Below, in pieces: positions 47,281-55,050 of a stretch of 64,000 nt of DNA; positions within the stretch are counted from its first letter, which is position 1, and each line of letters opens with the position of its first letter. This stretch comes from MGBC163016 sp910588905 (GTDB taxonomy: Bacteria; Actinomycetota; Coriobacteriia; Coriobacteriales; Eggerthellaceae). Location of the stretch: NCBI GenBank assembly GCA_948616985.1, contig CAPGDO010000006.1, forward strand, positions 43,778 through 107,777. Reading direction: 5' to 3'. A program made the translations under genes and the position numbers. The notes beneath the pieces are model-generated. The model did not search any database, had not been told where the DNA came from, and was given only the letters and a program-made list of their open reading frames with translations.

Positions 47281-48210
47281 TTAGTTCAGGAAGTCTTCCA
47301 GGATCTCCTGCTCGGCTTCCTCTTCGGTGAGCCCGAGCGTCATCAGCTTCACGATCTGGTCTCCTGCTATCTTGCCGATGGCCGCCTCATGGACCAGCAT
47401 GGCATCTTCGGAGGCTGCCTCGATGCCTGGAATGGCCGTCACCTTCGCATCACCCATGATGATGGCGTCACACTGCACATGGCCTCGGCACTTGGATTCA
47501 CCGATGACCAGCGGGTTGAATACCTGCTCGGAGCGGTCTTGGGCCACAGAGCGGGATATCACCTGCACGCTGGCATCTTCTCCCTTGAGCTCTACCTTCA
47601 TGTTGGAAGTGGCTGTCTGGTCATCGTGAGTGAGCAGCTTCTCGGTGAGCACCAGCTTGGCACCGGCTCCCAGCTCAGCGTTGGTATCACGCACCGTTGA
47701 GGTGACGCCGCGCAGCTGCACCAGCTCCATCTCACAGGAGGAGCCCTCTTCCATGACCACATTGGTAACGGGGTTCAGGATGCGCTCTCCCGTACCCTCG
47801 CCTTCGCCATAGTGCTTCTCTACATACTTGACGTGGGAGTTCTTGCCGCAATAGAAGGTGTGGATGCCGTCATGCTCGGAAGCGGCGTGGCTGGAGTTAT
47901 GGATGCCGCATCCGGCGATGATGTTCACGTCGCAGTCTTCACCGATGTAGAAGGTGTTGTACACCACGTCTTTCAGACCCGATTCCGTGACGATGACCGG
48001 GATGAACACGGTCTCGCCCTTGGTGCCCGGCTTGATGTGGATGTCTATCCCAGGATGATCCGTCTTGGTGGCTATCTCTATGTTGGCACTGGAGTTGCGC
48101 TCTACCAATTGGCCGTCTTTGCGGATATTGAAGGCGCCTTTCGGCATGCCATGGATGTTAGCGATCTCTGCCAGCAGATCGGCATCGATCGGAGTGAGGT
48201 TCTCAGCCAT
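47281..48210 (-). CDS. sufB: SufB/SufD-like iron-sulfur scaffold, short (SmsB-type)
   Basis: 309 aa, much shorter than classical SufB (about 470-500). It has the right-handed beta-helix core: CDVNIIAGCGIHNSS, HTFYCGKNSHVKYVEKHYGEG, GHVQCDAIIMGDAKVTAIPG, and the C-terminal LTEEEAEQEILEDFL helix of the SufBD family. It assembles Fe-S clusters with the SufC ATPase. Encoded 9 bp after sufC. The N-terminal domain of SufB is missing, which matches the minimal SufBC (SMS-type) system described in anaerobes. Confidence 0.9.
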   Translation of the reverse strand: MAENLTPIDADLLAEIANIHGMPKGAFNIRKDGQLVERNSSANIEIATKTDHPGIDIHIKPGTKGETVFIPVIVTESGLKDVVYNTFYIGEDCDVNIIAGCGIHNSSHAASEHDGIHTFYCGKNSHVKYVEKHYGEGEGTGERILNPVTNVVMEEGSSCEMELVQLRGVTSTVRDTNAELGAGAKLVLTEKLLTHDDQTATSNMKVELKGEDASVQVISRSVAQDRSEQVFNPLVIGESKCRGHVQCDAIIMGDAKVTAIPGIEAASEDAMLVHEAAIGKIAGDQIVKLMTLGLTEEEAEQEILEDFLN

Positions 48211-48219
48211 GATGTTCTC

Positions 48220-48996
48220 CTAGCAGGTAGTGGGGATATCGGTCAAATGCAGCTCCAGCGGCTCTGAGAGCACACAGCCGTTGATGCCCTTGCTGGCGAA
48301 ACCCAGGTCTGGCATGAGGTCTTCTGGAGTGCCGGTGCGCACGATCTTGCCATTCTGCAGCACCACTACCTCATCAGCCAGTTGGATGATGCGCTCCTGA
48401 TGGGAGATGATGACGATGGAATGGCCTTCCCGGGCCTCGTGGATATCCCGGAACGTCTCGGTCAGCCTATCGAAGCTCCATAGATCGATGCCCGCTTCCG
48501 GCTCGTCATAGATGGCCAGTTTCGGATCGCGTGCCAGGATGGTGGCTATCTCGATGCGCTTGACCTCGCCGCCGGAGAGGGACTTGTCCACTTCTCGGGT
48601 AAGGTAGCTGGCTGAGCATAGACCAACCTTCGACAGATACTCGTTGCAGGAGAGCATGGGTAGCTTCTTGCCCGCAGCGATGTCGAGCAGCTTCTTGACG
48701 GTCATGCCCTTGAAGCGGGCTGGTTGCTGAAAGCCGTAGCCGATGCCCAGACGAGCGCGTTCGGTTATGGGCAGGTGCGTGACGTCTACGCCGTCGAAGG
48801 TGATCGATCCGCTGGTGGGCTGCTCCATGCCCATGATGAGCTTGGCCAGGGTGGACTTGCCGCCGCCGTTCGGGCCGGTGATCACCGTGAAGCGGTCATC
48901 GGCGACGGTGAGTGACAGTCCGTCGATGATGCGCTTCTTCTTGCTGGGATCATTCTCCAGCGGCACTTCGAAGACGAGGTCTTTGATCTCTAACAT
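48220..48996 (-). CDS. sufC: SufC-like ABC ATPase
   Basis: 258 aa. Walker A GPNGGGKST, signature LSGGEVKRIEIATIL, Walker B LAIYDEPEAGIDLWSF, with the SufC-specific YGFQQPARFKGMTVKKLL loop. It energises the SufB scaffold during Fe-S cluster building. First gene of the two-gene operon. No cysteine desulfurase (SufS/IscS) or SufU gene is next to it, so sulfur must come from elsewhere. Confidence 0.93.
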   Translation of the reverse strand: MLEIKDLVFEVPLENDPSKKKRIIDGLSLTVADDRFTVITGPNGGGKSTLAKLIMGMEQPTSGSITFDGVDVTHLPITERARLGIGYGFQQPARFKGMTVKKLLDIAAGKKLPMLSCNEYLSKVGLCSASYLTREVDKSLSGGEVKRIEIATILARDPKLAIYDEPEAGIDLWSFDRLTETFRDIHEAREGHSIVIISHQERIIQLADEVVVLQNGKIVRTGTPEDLMPDLGFASKGINGCVLSEPLELHLTDIPTTC

Positions 48997-49144
48997 AAGG
49001 GTATCTCCTCGTATCTATGGCAGCATCTATGCTGCATCCTCTTTCGCGCGCCATAGTAGCATGCGAACCTGCCGGGAAGCCAGCGGGAACAAGCAGTGAT
49101 AAAACGGTTATCATCTTGCTTACCCGAAAGACCAAGGAGATGGC

Positions 49145-50233
49145 ATGGGATGCAAGATATCCGGTAGCGCCAAGGCGCTCCCCGCCCACACGGTTACCAA
49201 TGATGATCTGGCGAAGATCGTGGATACCAGCGACGAATGGATCGTGGAGCGCACGGGGATCCACGAGCGGCGCATCGCTTTAGAGGAATCCTGCACTGAC
49301 TTGGGAACCGAGGCATGCGAAGGGGCTCTGGCCATGGCGAAGGTGGCCCCTGAGGACATAGACCTCCTCATCTGCATGACCATCTCAGGGGATGTCATCG
49401 TGCCTTCCCAAGCAGCGTTGCTGAAGGCGCGCTTAGGGCTTCAGAACGCCATAGCCTTCGACCTGAACGCTGCCTGTGCGGGCTGCATCTACGGTATCGA
49501 GGTGGCAGCCTCCCTCATAGAGGCATCGGTGGCCTCGGATGCTGCTGGGGCGGGGCGGGTGCGACGCAATCCGCTGCGCCGGGCCCTTGTCGTGGGGGCT
49601 GAGCGCCTCTCTCGTGTCACAGATTGGGAAGACCGTTCCACCTGCGTGCTCTTCGGTGATGGCGCTGGGGCGGTGGTGTTGGAATGGGATGAAGCGGCTC
49701 CCGGCATCCTGAGCAGCTTCCTCAAGAACACCGACGATGAGACCCTCTGCCTGACAATGGATGCTGATTATGCCATGGATGCCTTCCCCTTCGGGGACGG
49801 CTGCGCTTCCCAGAGCGCGAGCGAGATCATGGATATCCCCTTGCAGGATGCGGAGGGGGAGTCGCTCGGATTCGCGCAGCCCACCCGTACCATCCGCATG
49901 AACGGCCAGCGCGTCTTCAAGTTCGCCACCTCTGCCATCGTGGAGGCAGCGCGAATGGCTTGCGACCGGGCGAACGTGAGTCTGGATGAGGTGGCTTGCA
50001 TCATCCCCCATCAGGCCAACGACCGCATCATCCGCTATGCCGCGAAGAAGCTGAAGGTCCCCTACGAGCGCTGGCAGGTCTCCATCGGCCAGGTGGGCAA
50101 CACCAGCGCTTCCAGCGTGCTGATGGCCCTGGCCGATGCCTACGAGGCGGGGCGCATCAACCCTGGCGACAAGGTGCTCTTGGTGGGCTTCGGCGGCGGC
50201 CTCACCTCAGGGGCGCTCCTATTCGAAGTCTGA
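49145..50233 (+). CDS. fabH: 3-oxoacyl-ACP synthase III
   Basis: 362 aa; an insert of about 35 residues (VASDAAGAGRVRRNPLRR, near 120-150) makes it longer than the usual ~325. Catalytic Cys in NAACAGCIYG (about 110), His in IIPHQANDRII (about 287), Asn in GQVGNTSASS (about 318). It starts fatty acid synthesis by joining an acyl-CoA to malonyl-ACP. First gene of the fab operon. AAGGAGATGGC stands before the ATG at 49145. Confidence 0.95.
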   Translation: MGCKISGSAKALPAHTVTNDDLAKIVDTSDEWIVERTGIHERRIALEESCTDLGTEACEGALAMAKVAPEDIDLLICMTISGDVIVPSQAALLKARLGLQNAIAFDLNAACAGCIYGIEVAASLIEASVASDAAGAGRVRRNPLRRALVVGAERLSRVTDWEDRSTCVLFGDGAGAVVLEWDEAAPGILSSFLKNTDDETLCLTMDADYAMDAFPFGDGCASQSASEIMDIPLQDAEGESLGFAQPTRTIRMNGQRVFKFATSAIVEAARMACDRANVSLDEVACIIPHQANDRIIRYAAKKLKVPYERWQVSIGQVGNTSASSVLMALADAYEAGRINPGDKVLLVGFGGGLTSGALLFEV

Positions 50234-50305
50234 CGGCATTCTCAGGCCCATCTTCAACTAAAATACATACCCGCTACAAGAAATCACCTACCGAAAGGAA
50301 CCGAG

Positions 50306-50524
50306 ATGGCAACCATCGATACCGTTCGCGAAGTGCTCGTTGAGAACCTTGACCTTGATCCGGAGGCTGTGACCGAAACCGCTACCATCGAGGAGCTGGG
50401 CATCGACTCTCTGGATATGGCAGAGCTCGTCTGCGACATCGAGGAGAAGCTGGATATCGATTTCGGCGAGCCCACCGGTCTCACCACGGTCGGTCAGATC
50501 GTCGAGCATATCGACTCCCTCTAG
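50306..50524 (+). CDS. acpP: Acyl carrier protein
   Basis: 72 aa. The phosphopantetheine Ser is in LGIDSLDMAELV (Ser about 36). Acidic helical protein that carries the growing acyl chain. GAAAGGAACCGAG ribosome site. Between fabH and fabK. Confidence 0.96.
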   Translation: MATIDTVREVLVENLDLDPEAVTETATIEELGIDSLDMAELVCDIEEKLDIDFGEPTGLTTVGQIVEHIDSL

Positions 50525-50543
50525 GCAAGGGCAGCATCATCCC

Positions 50544-51515
50544 ATGAGAACACGCATCACCGATCTGCTGGGGATCGAATATCCCATCATCCAAGGGGCT
50601 ATGGCCCGCATCGCAGATGCCTCGTTGGCGGCAGCGGTATCCGAGACAGGCGGCCTTGGGATCATCGCTTGCGGCGGTGCCAAGCTCGACTGGATCCGCC
50701 AGCAGGTAGAGCGGGCCCGCTCTCTCACCTCTAAGCCCATCGGTGCCAATGTGATGCTGATGGATCCTCAGGCCGAAGAGGTGGCGAAGCTCCTCGCTGA
50801 GCTCAAGATAGAGGTCATCACCACCGGCGCCGGAAGCCCCGGGGATTACTTGCCTCTCTGGAAGGAAGCAGGCATCAAGGTCATCCCCGTGGTGGCTACC
50901 ACGTCCCTAGCCCGTCGCATGGAGCGGCTGGGGGTGGATGCTGTGGTGGCCGAGGGTACGGAATCCGGCGGCCATGTGGGCGAGCTCACTACTATGGCGC
51001 TCGTTCCCAGCGTGTGCGAAGCCGTTTCCATACCCGTGCTGGCAGCAGGGGGCATCGCAGACGGTCGCGGCATGTGCGCCGCCTTCGCCCTAGGGGCCGA
51101 GGGCGTGCAGATGGGCACGCGCTTCCTGACCGTAGAGGAGTGCACGGTCTGTGATCCCTGGAAGGAGAAGGTGCTGGGAGCGAAGGACTCCGACACCATC
51201 GTCACCGGTCGCAATACCGGCCACCCGGTACGCGGGCTCAAGAACAAGTTCGCCCGTGAGTGCCGCAAGCGCGAATTGGCCTGCAGCAATCCGGAAGACC
51301 TGGAAGGCATGTATGCAGGATCGCTGTCGCGGGCTGTAGCGGGAGACATGGAAGGCGGATCCATCCTGGCAGGTCAGATAGCCTCTCTCGTCACCGAGCG
51401 GGGCACTGCTGCAGACGTCATCCAGCAGATCATGGCCGAGGCGGAGGCTCTTGGCGCACTCGATCTTCAGCAGGTAGCTGATCTCAATGCCCAAAGGGGC
51501 CGTTGCCTGGCCTGA
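50544..51515 (+). CDS. fabK: Enoyl-ACP reductase II (FMN-dependent)
   Basis: 323 aa. RITDLLGIEYPIIQGAMARI start, GLGIIACGGA, VVAEGTESGGHVGE and VLAAGGIADGRGMCAAFALG are hallmarks of the FabK/2-nitropropane dioxygenase-like fold with FMN. Its place in a fab operon with no fabI or fabL makes it the enoyl reductase, which is intrinsically resistant to triclosan-type FabI inhibitors. Confidence 0.94.
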   Translation: MRTRITDLLGIEYPIIQGAMARIADASLAAAVSETGGLGIIACGGAKLDWIRQQVERARSLTSKPIGANVMLMDPQAEEVAKLLAELKIEVITTGAGSPGDYLPLWKEAGIKVIPVVATTSLARRMERLGVDAVVAEGTESGGHVGELTTMALVPSVCEAVSIPVLAAGGIADGRGMCAAFALGAEGVQMGTRFLTVEECTVCDPWKEKVLGAKDSDTIVTGRNTGHPVRGLKNKFARECRKRELACSNPEDLEGMYAGSLSRAVAGDMEGGSILAGQIASLVTERGTAADVIQQIMAEAEALGALDLQQVADLNAQRGRCLA

Positions 51516-51552
51516 ACTGGTCCCAGGGACGCAAGGAAGGATCTTGGATAAC

Positions 51553-52515
51553 GTGAGTGGAACCATCCCGACGCTTGCTCCTGCAAGCGTCGTCTTCATG
51601 GCCTCGGGGCAAGGATCCCAAGCCCCGGGCATGGGGGCATCCCTGTTGGATGTCCCTGAAGTGGCTGAGGTCTTCGACTGCGCTTCTGAGGTGCTGGGGC
51701 GCGATATCGCCGCTCTGGTGCAGGCGGAAGGCGAAGAAGCTCAAGCCCAGCTGAACCAGACCAAGAACGCCCAAGCGGCTATCGCTACGCTCTCCATCGG
51801 CGTCGGGCGCGCCCTTGAAGCCCAAGGGGTCACCCCTGATGCCCTGCTCGGCTTCTCCCTGGGGCAGATCAGTGCCTTGGCGCTGGCGGACATGGTCTCC
51901 ATAGAAGATGCATTCCGCATCATCGACGCGCGCTCCTCTGCCATGGATGCCGCGGCTCAGGCGGATCCTGGGGCCATGAGCGCCTTGCTCAAAGCAGACG
52001 ATGAGAGCGTTCAGGCTCTCTGCGAAGCCTGTGCCCAGGATGAGGTGCTGGTCCCGGCGAACTACAACTGCCCTGGTCAGATCGTCATCGCGGGAACCCC
52101 TGCTGCCATCGCTCGGGCGGAAGAGGCTTGGAAGGAGCAAGGCGGTCGTGCAAGCCGCTTGGCTACCCAGGGGGCGTTCCATTCTCCTTTGATGGAGTCG
52201 GCCCGCGCTCCCTTTGCGGAGTTCTTGGATACCATTTCCTTCACCGAGCCTCGCATTCCCGTCATCTGCAATACGGATGCAGCGCCGTTGGATGCCAGCA
52301 GCGTGCGTCAGCGCCTGGTGGCTCATCTCATCTCTCCTGTTCGCTTCAGCGAGAGCGTTCTCGCTTTGCGGGCGGCTGGTGCACGCACGTTCGCGGAAGT
52401 GGGCTTTGGTGGCGTGCTCTCAGGGCTCGTTCGCCGCATCGACAAAGAGCTCGAACGTCCCTGCATCCAGGATGAGAAGAGCTTCGCCGCATTCATCGAG
52501 GCAAGGAGGGCCTGA
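51553..52515 (+). CDS. fabD: Malonyl-CoA:ACP transacylase
   Basis: 320 aa from the GTG at 51553. GQGSQ near residue 20, the nucleophile motif GFSLGQ (Ser about 102), QGAFHSPLM with the catalytic His, and EVGFGGVLSGLVRRI near the end. It moves malonyl groups from CoA to ACP. The start is uncertain: a TTG at 51544 is closer to the AAGGAAGG site (51533-51540), and an ATG at 51487 lies inside fabK without a site. Confidence 0.94.
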   Translation: MSGTIPTLAPASVVFMASGQGSQAPGMGASLLDVPEVAEVFDCASEVLGRDIAALVQAEGEEAQAQLNQTKNAQAAIATLSIGVGRALEAQGVTPDALLGFSLGQISALALADMVSIEDAFRIIDARSSAMDAAAQADPGAMSALLKADDESVQALCEACAQDEVLVPANYNCPGQIVIAGTPAAIARAEEAWKEQGGRASRLATQGAFHSPLMESARAPFAEFLDTISFTEPRIPVICNTDAAPLDASSVRQRLVAHLISPVRFSESVLALRAAGARTFAEVGFGGVLSGLVRRIDKELERPCIQDEKSFAAFIEARRA

Positions 52516-52518
52516 CCT

Positions 52519-53280
52519 ATGGAACAGACCAGCGAAGGCGCTGCCGTAGCGCTCATCACCGGTTCAGGACGCGGCATCGGGCTGGCTTGTGCCCGTGCCC
52601 TGGCGGAAGCGGGCTTTGATGTGGCTCTCAATTGCTCTGGAGCGGGAAGCCTGGAGCGCACGCAGGCAGAGGCTGACCGCATCCGCCAAGACTTCGGCGT
52701 GCGGACTGCGGTCGTGGCTGCCGATGTTGCCGACATGGGCGCCGCTAAAGAGCTCGTCGAAGGCACTGTAGAAGCGCTCGGTCGCTTGGATGTGCTCGTG
52801 AACAATGCCGGCATCACCCGGGATGGCCTCATCGCGCGCATGAGCGAAGAGGATTTCGACGATGTCATCAACATCAACCTGAAGGGCACGTTCAACTGCT
52901 GCAAGGCGGCGGCGAAGGTCATGATGAAGCAGCGCAGCGGTCGTATCATCAACATGAGCAGCATCGTAGGGCTCTACGGTAACGCCGGTCAGACGAACTA
53001 CGCTGCCTCCAAGGCGGGCGTGGTGGGCATCACCAAGTCCTTGGCCAAAGAGCTGGCTCGTCGGCACATCACCGTGAACGCCATCGCCCCGGGCTACATC
53101 GCCACCGACATGACGGGGGCCCTGAGCGAAGAGCAACGGGCGGCCATCTCAGAGCGGGTGGGCCTGGGACGCTTGGGCGAGGCCCAAGACGTTGCAGCCC
53201 TGGTGGCCTTCTTGGCCAGCCCCGCAGCTGCGTATATCACCGGACAGGTCATCGCCGTGGATGGAGGACTTTCCCTATGA
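52519..53280 (+). CDS. fabG: 3-oxoacyl-ACP reductase
   Basis: 253 aa. NADPH loop TGSGRGIGLA (about 14-23), NNAGIT, active-site Ser in INMSSIVGLYG, and YAASKAG with catalytic Tyr and Lys (about 159-163). Reduces the keto group after each condensation. It starts 3 bp after fabD and overlaps fabF by 4 bp (ATGA). Confidence 0.96.
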   Translation: MEQTSEGAAVALITGSGRGIGLACARALAEAGFDVALNCSGAGSLERTQAEADRIRQDFGVRTAVVAADVADMGAAKELVEGTVEALGRLDVLVNNAGITRDGLIARMSEEDFDDVININLKGTFNCCKAAAKVMMKQRSGRIINMSSIVGLYGNAGQTNYAASKAGVVGITKSLAKELARRHITVNAIAPGYIATDMTGALSEEQRAAISERVGLGRLGEAQDVAALVAFLASPAAAYITGQVIAVDGGLSL

Positions 53281-54557
53281 GCAACGCAACCGAACAGAAC
53301 CTGAAGCGCCCTGACGGTACGAACCGCGTGGTCATCACCGGTATGGGGGCGCTCACCCCAGCTGGGGTGGGGGTGGAGGCGCTCTGGGATGCGGTCATGG
53401 AGAAGCGGTGCTGCATAGGTCCCATCGAGCGCTTCGACACCGCAGACTACGAGGTGCATAACGCCGGAGAGGTGCGCGGCTTCAGCGGCGAGGACCATGG
53501 CCTCACGAAGAAGGAAGCCCGCAGGTTCGAGCGCTTCGTCCAGTATGCCATCGTGGCTGCGGATGAAGCCCTGGAACAGGCCGGGCTTGACATGGAGGCC
53601 GAGGATGCCACGCGGGTGGCCGTGCTGTTCGGAACGGGCATCGGCGGCATAGACGAGCTGCAATCCGGCTTCAGCTCCCTGGAATCCAAGGGGCCGAAGC
53701 GCGTGAGCCCGCTGTTCGTGCCTACGATGATCGGCAACATCGCCGCAGGGAACCTGGCCATTCGCTATGGCATGAGGGGTGCGTGCCTGAACGTGGTCAC
53801 CGCCTGCGCTACGGGTGCCCATAACATAGGGGAGGCCGTGCGCTCTCTGCGCCATGGCTATGCCGATGTGGCCCTGGTGGGAGGCGCGGAAGAGTCCGTC
53901 TCGCCCATCTGCATCGCGGGTTTCGCCAATCTGGGAGCTCTCTCCAAGGCAGAGGATCCCACCCAGGCATCCCTTCCCTTCGACGCACGGCGAGAAGGCT
54001 TCGTAGCAGGAGAGGGAGCCGGTGCGCTGGTACTGGAGACCTTAGAGCACGCCTTGGCTCGCGGAGCGAAGCCCCTGGCTGAGATCACCGGCTATGGCTC
54101 CACGGGAGACGCTTACCACATGACCGCCCCTGACCCCGAAGGCGAGGGGATCGTGCGCGCCATGGCTCAGGCCCTGGCGGAGGGCGGCTTCACGCCCCAG
54201 GATATCGGGCATATCAATGCTCACGGCACGGGTACCCCGGCCAATGACAAGACGGAATCCAAAGCCCTCTTCGCCCTTTGCGAAGACGATGATCTGGCTG
54301 CCCGCATCCCCGTCACTTCGGTGAAGGGATCCATCGGGCACACCCTCGGGGCGGCAGGCGCGGTGGAGGCCATCGTCTGCGCGCTTTCCGTGGCCCGGGA
54401 TACCGTTCCTCCCACCGCTGGTTTCGCCGAAGCTGATCCGGAGTGTCCCGCCAATGTCGTGACCGAGCCTCTGGAAGGCGTGGCTCAGAAGGTGGCGCTC
54501 TCCAATTCCCTCGGGTTCGGCGGCCATAACGCCTCTTTGGCCATCAGTCCCTTCTAA
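53277..54557 (+). CDS. fabF: 3-oxoacyl-ACP synthase II
   Basis: 426 aa. VVITGMGALTPAGVGVEALW start, nucleophile Cys in VTACATGAHNIGEA (about 179), NAHGTGTPANDKTE (His about 314) and KGSIGHTLGAAGA (His about 354). Elongating condensing enzyme. The N-terminus has about 15 residues before the fold starts. Confidence 0.96.
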   Translation: MSNATEQNLKRPDGTNRVVITGMGALTPAGVGVEALWDAVMEKRCCIGPIERFDTADYEVHNAGEVRGFSGEDHGLTKKEARRFERFVQYAIVAADEALEQAGLDMEAEDATRVAVLFGTGIGGIDELQSGFSSLESKGPKRVSPLFVPTMIGNIAAGNLAIRYGMRGACLNVVTACATGAHNIGEAVRSLRHGYADVALVGGAEESVSPICIAGFANLGALSKAEDPTQASLPFDARREGFVAGEGAGALVLETLEHALARGAKPLAEITGYGSTGDAYHMTAPDPEGEGIVRAMAQALAEGGFTPQDIGHINAHGTGTPANDKTESKALFALCEDDDLAARIPVTSVKGSIGHTLGAAGAVEAIVCALSVARDTVPPTAGFAEADPECPANVVTEPLEGVAQKVALSNSLGFGGHNASLAISPF

Positions 54558-54577
54558 GCCGCTCAAGGAGGCTTCTC

Positions 54578-55039
54578 GTGGATATCACCTACCCTGCAGA
54601 CAGCGCCGCCATCCAGCAGATGCTTCCCCATCGCCCTCCCTTCGTCTGGGTGAGCCGCATCCTGGAATGCGACCCGGGCAAGAGCGTGGTGGCAGAGCTG
54701 GACGTTTCTCCTGATCTGCCTCTGTTCGAAGGCCATTTTCCGGAGCATCCGGTGTTCCCGGGAGTGCTGATCATGGAGGCCTTGGCCCAGGCTGCTTCCT
54801 TCTGCCTGCTGGTGGGGAGCGAGGATGAGGGCAGGCTGGGGTTCTTCGCAGGTATCGATGATGCGAAGTTCCGCAATCAGGTGCGGCCAGGGGATACCCT
54901 CACGCTCAAAGCCACCATTGTGAAATCCTCCCGCAGGCTTTGCGTGGCGCAGACCGAGGCCAGCGTGGGGGATGTCGTCTGCGCTACGGCAACCCAGAAG
55001 TACATGATGGCTTCTGCGTCTTCTCTGGCTCAAGGCTAA
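54578..55039 (+). CDS. fabZ: 3-hydroxyacyl-ACP dehydratase
   Basis: 153 aa from the GTG at 54578 (CTCAAGGAGGC site). LPHRPPFVWVSRI and GHFPEHPVFPGVLIMEA carry the hot-dog fold catalytic His and Glu. It dehydrates 3-hydroxyacyl-ACP. Twelve bases separate it from the following carboxylase gene. No FabA-type isomerase is present in the cluster. Confidence 0.96.
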   Translation: MDITYPADSAAIQQMLPHRPPFVWVSRILECDPGKSVVAELDVSPDLPLFEGHFPEHPVFPGVLIMEALAQAASFCLLVGSEDEGRLGFFAGIDDAKFRNQVRPGDTLTLKATIVKSSRRLCVAQTEASVGDVVCATATQKYMMASASSLAQG

Positions 55040-55050
55040 CGGAGGGTGTC

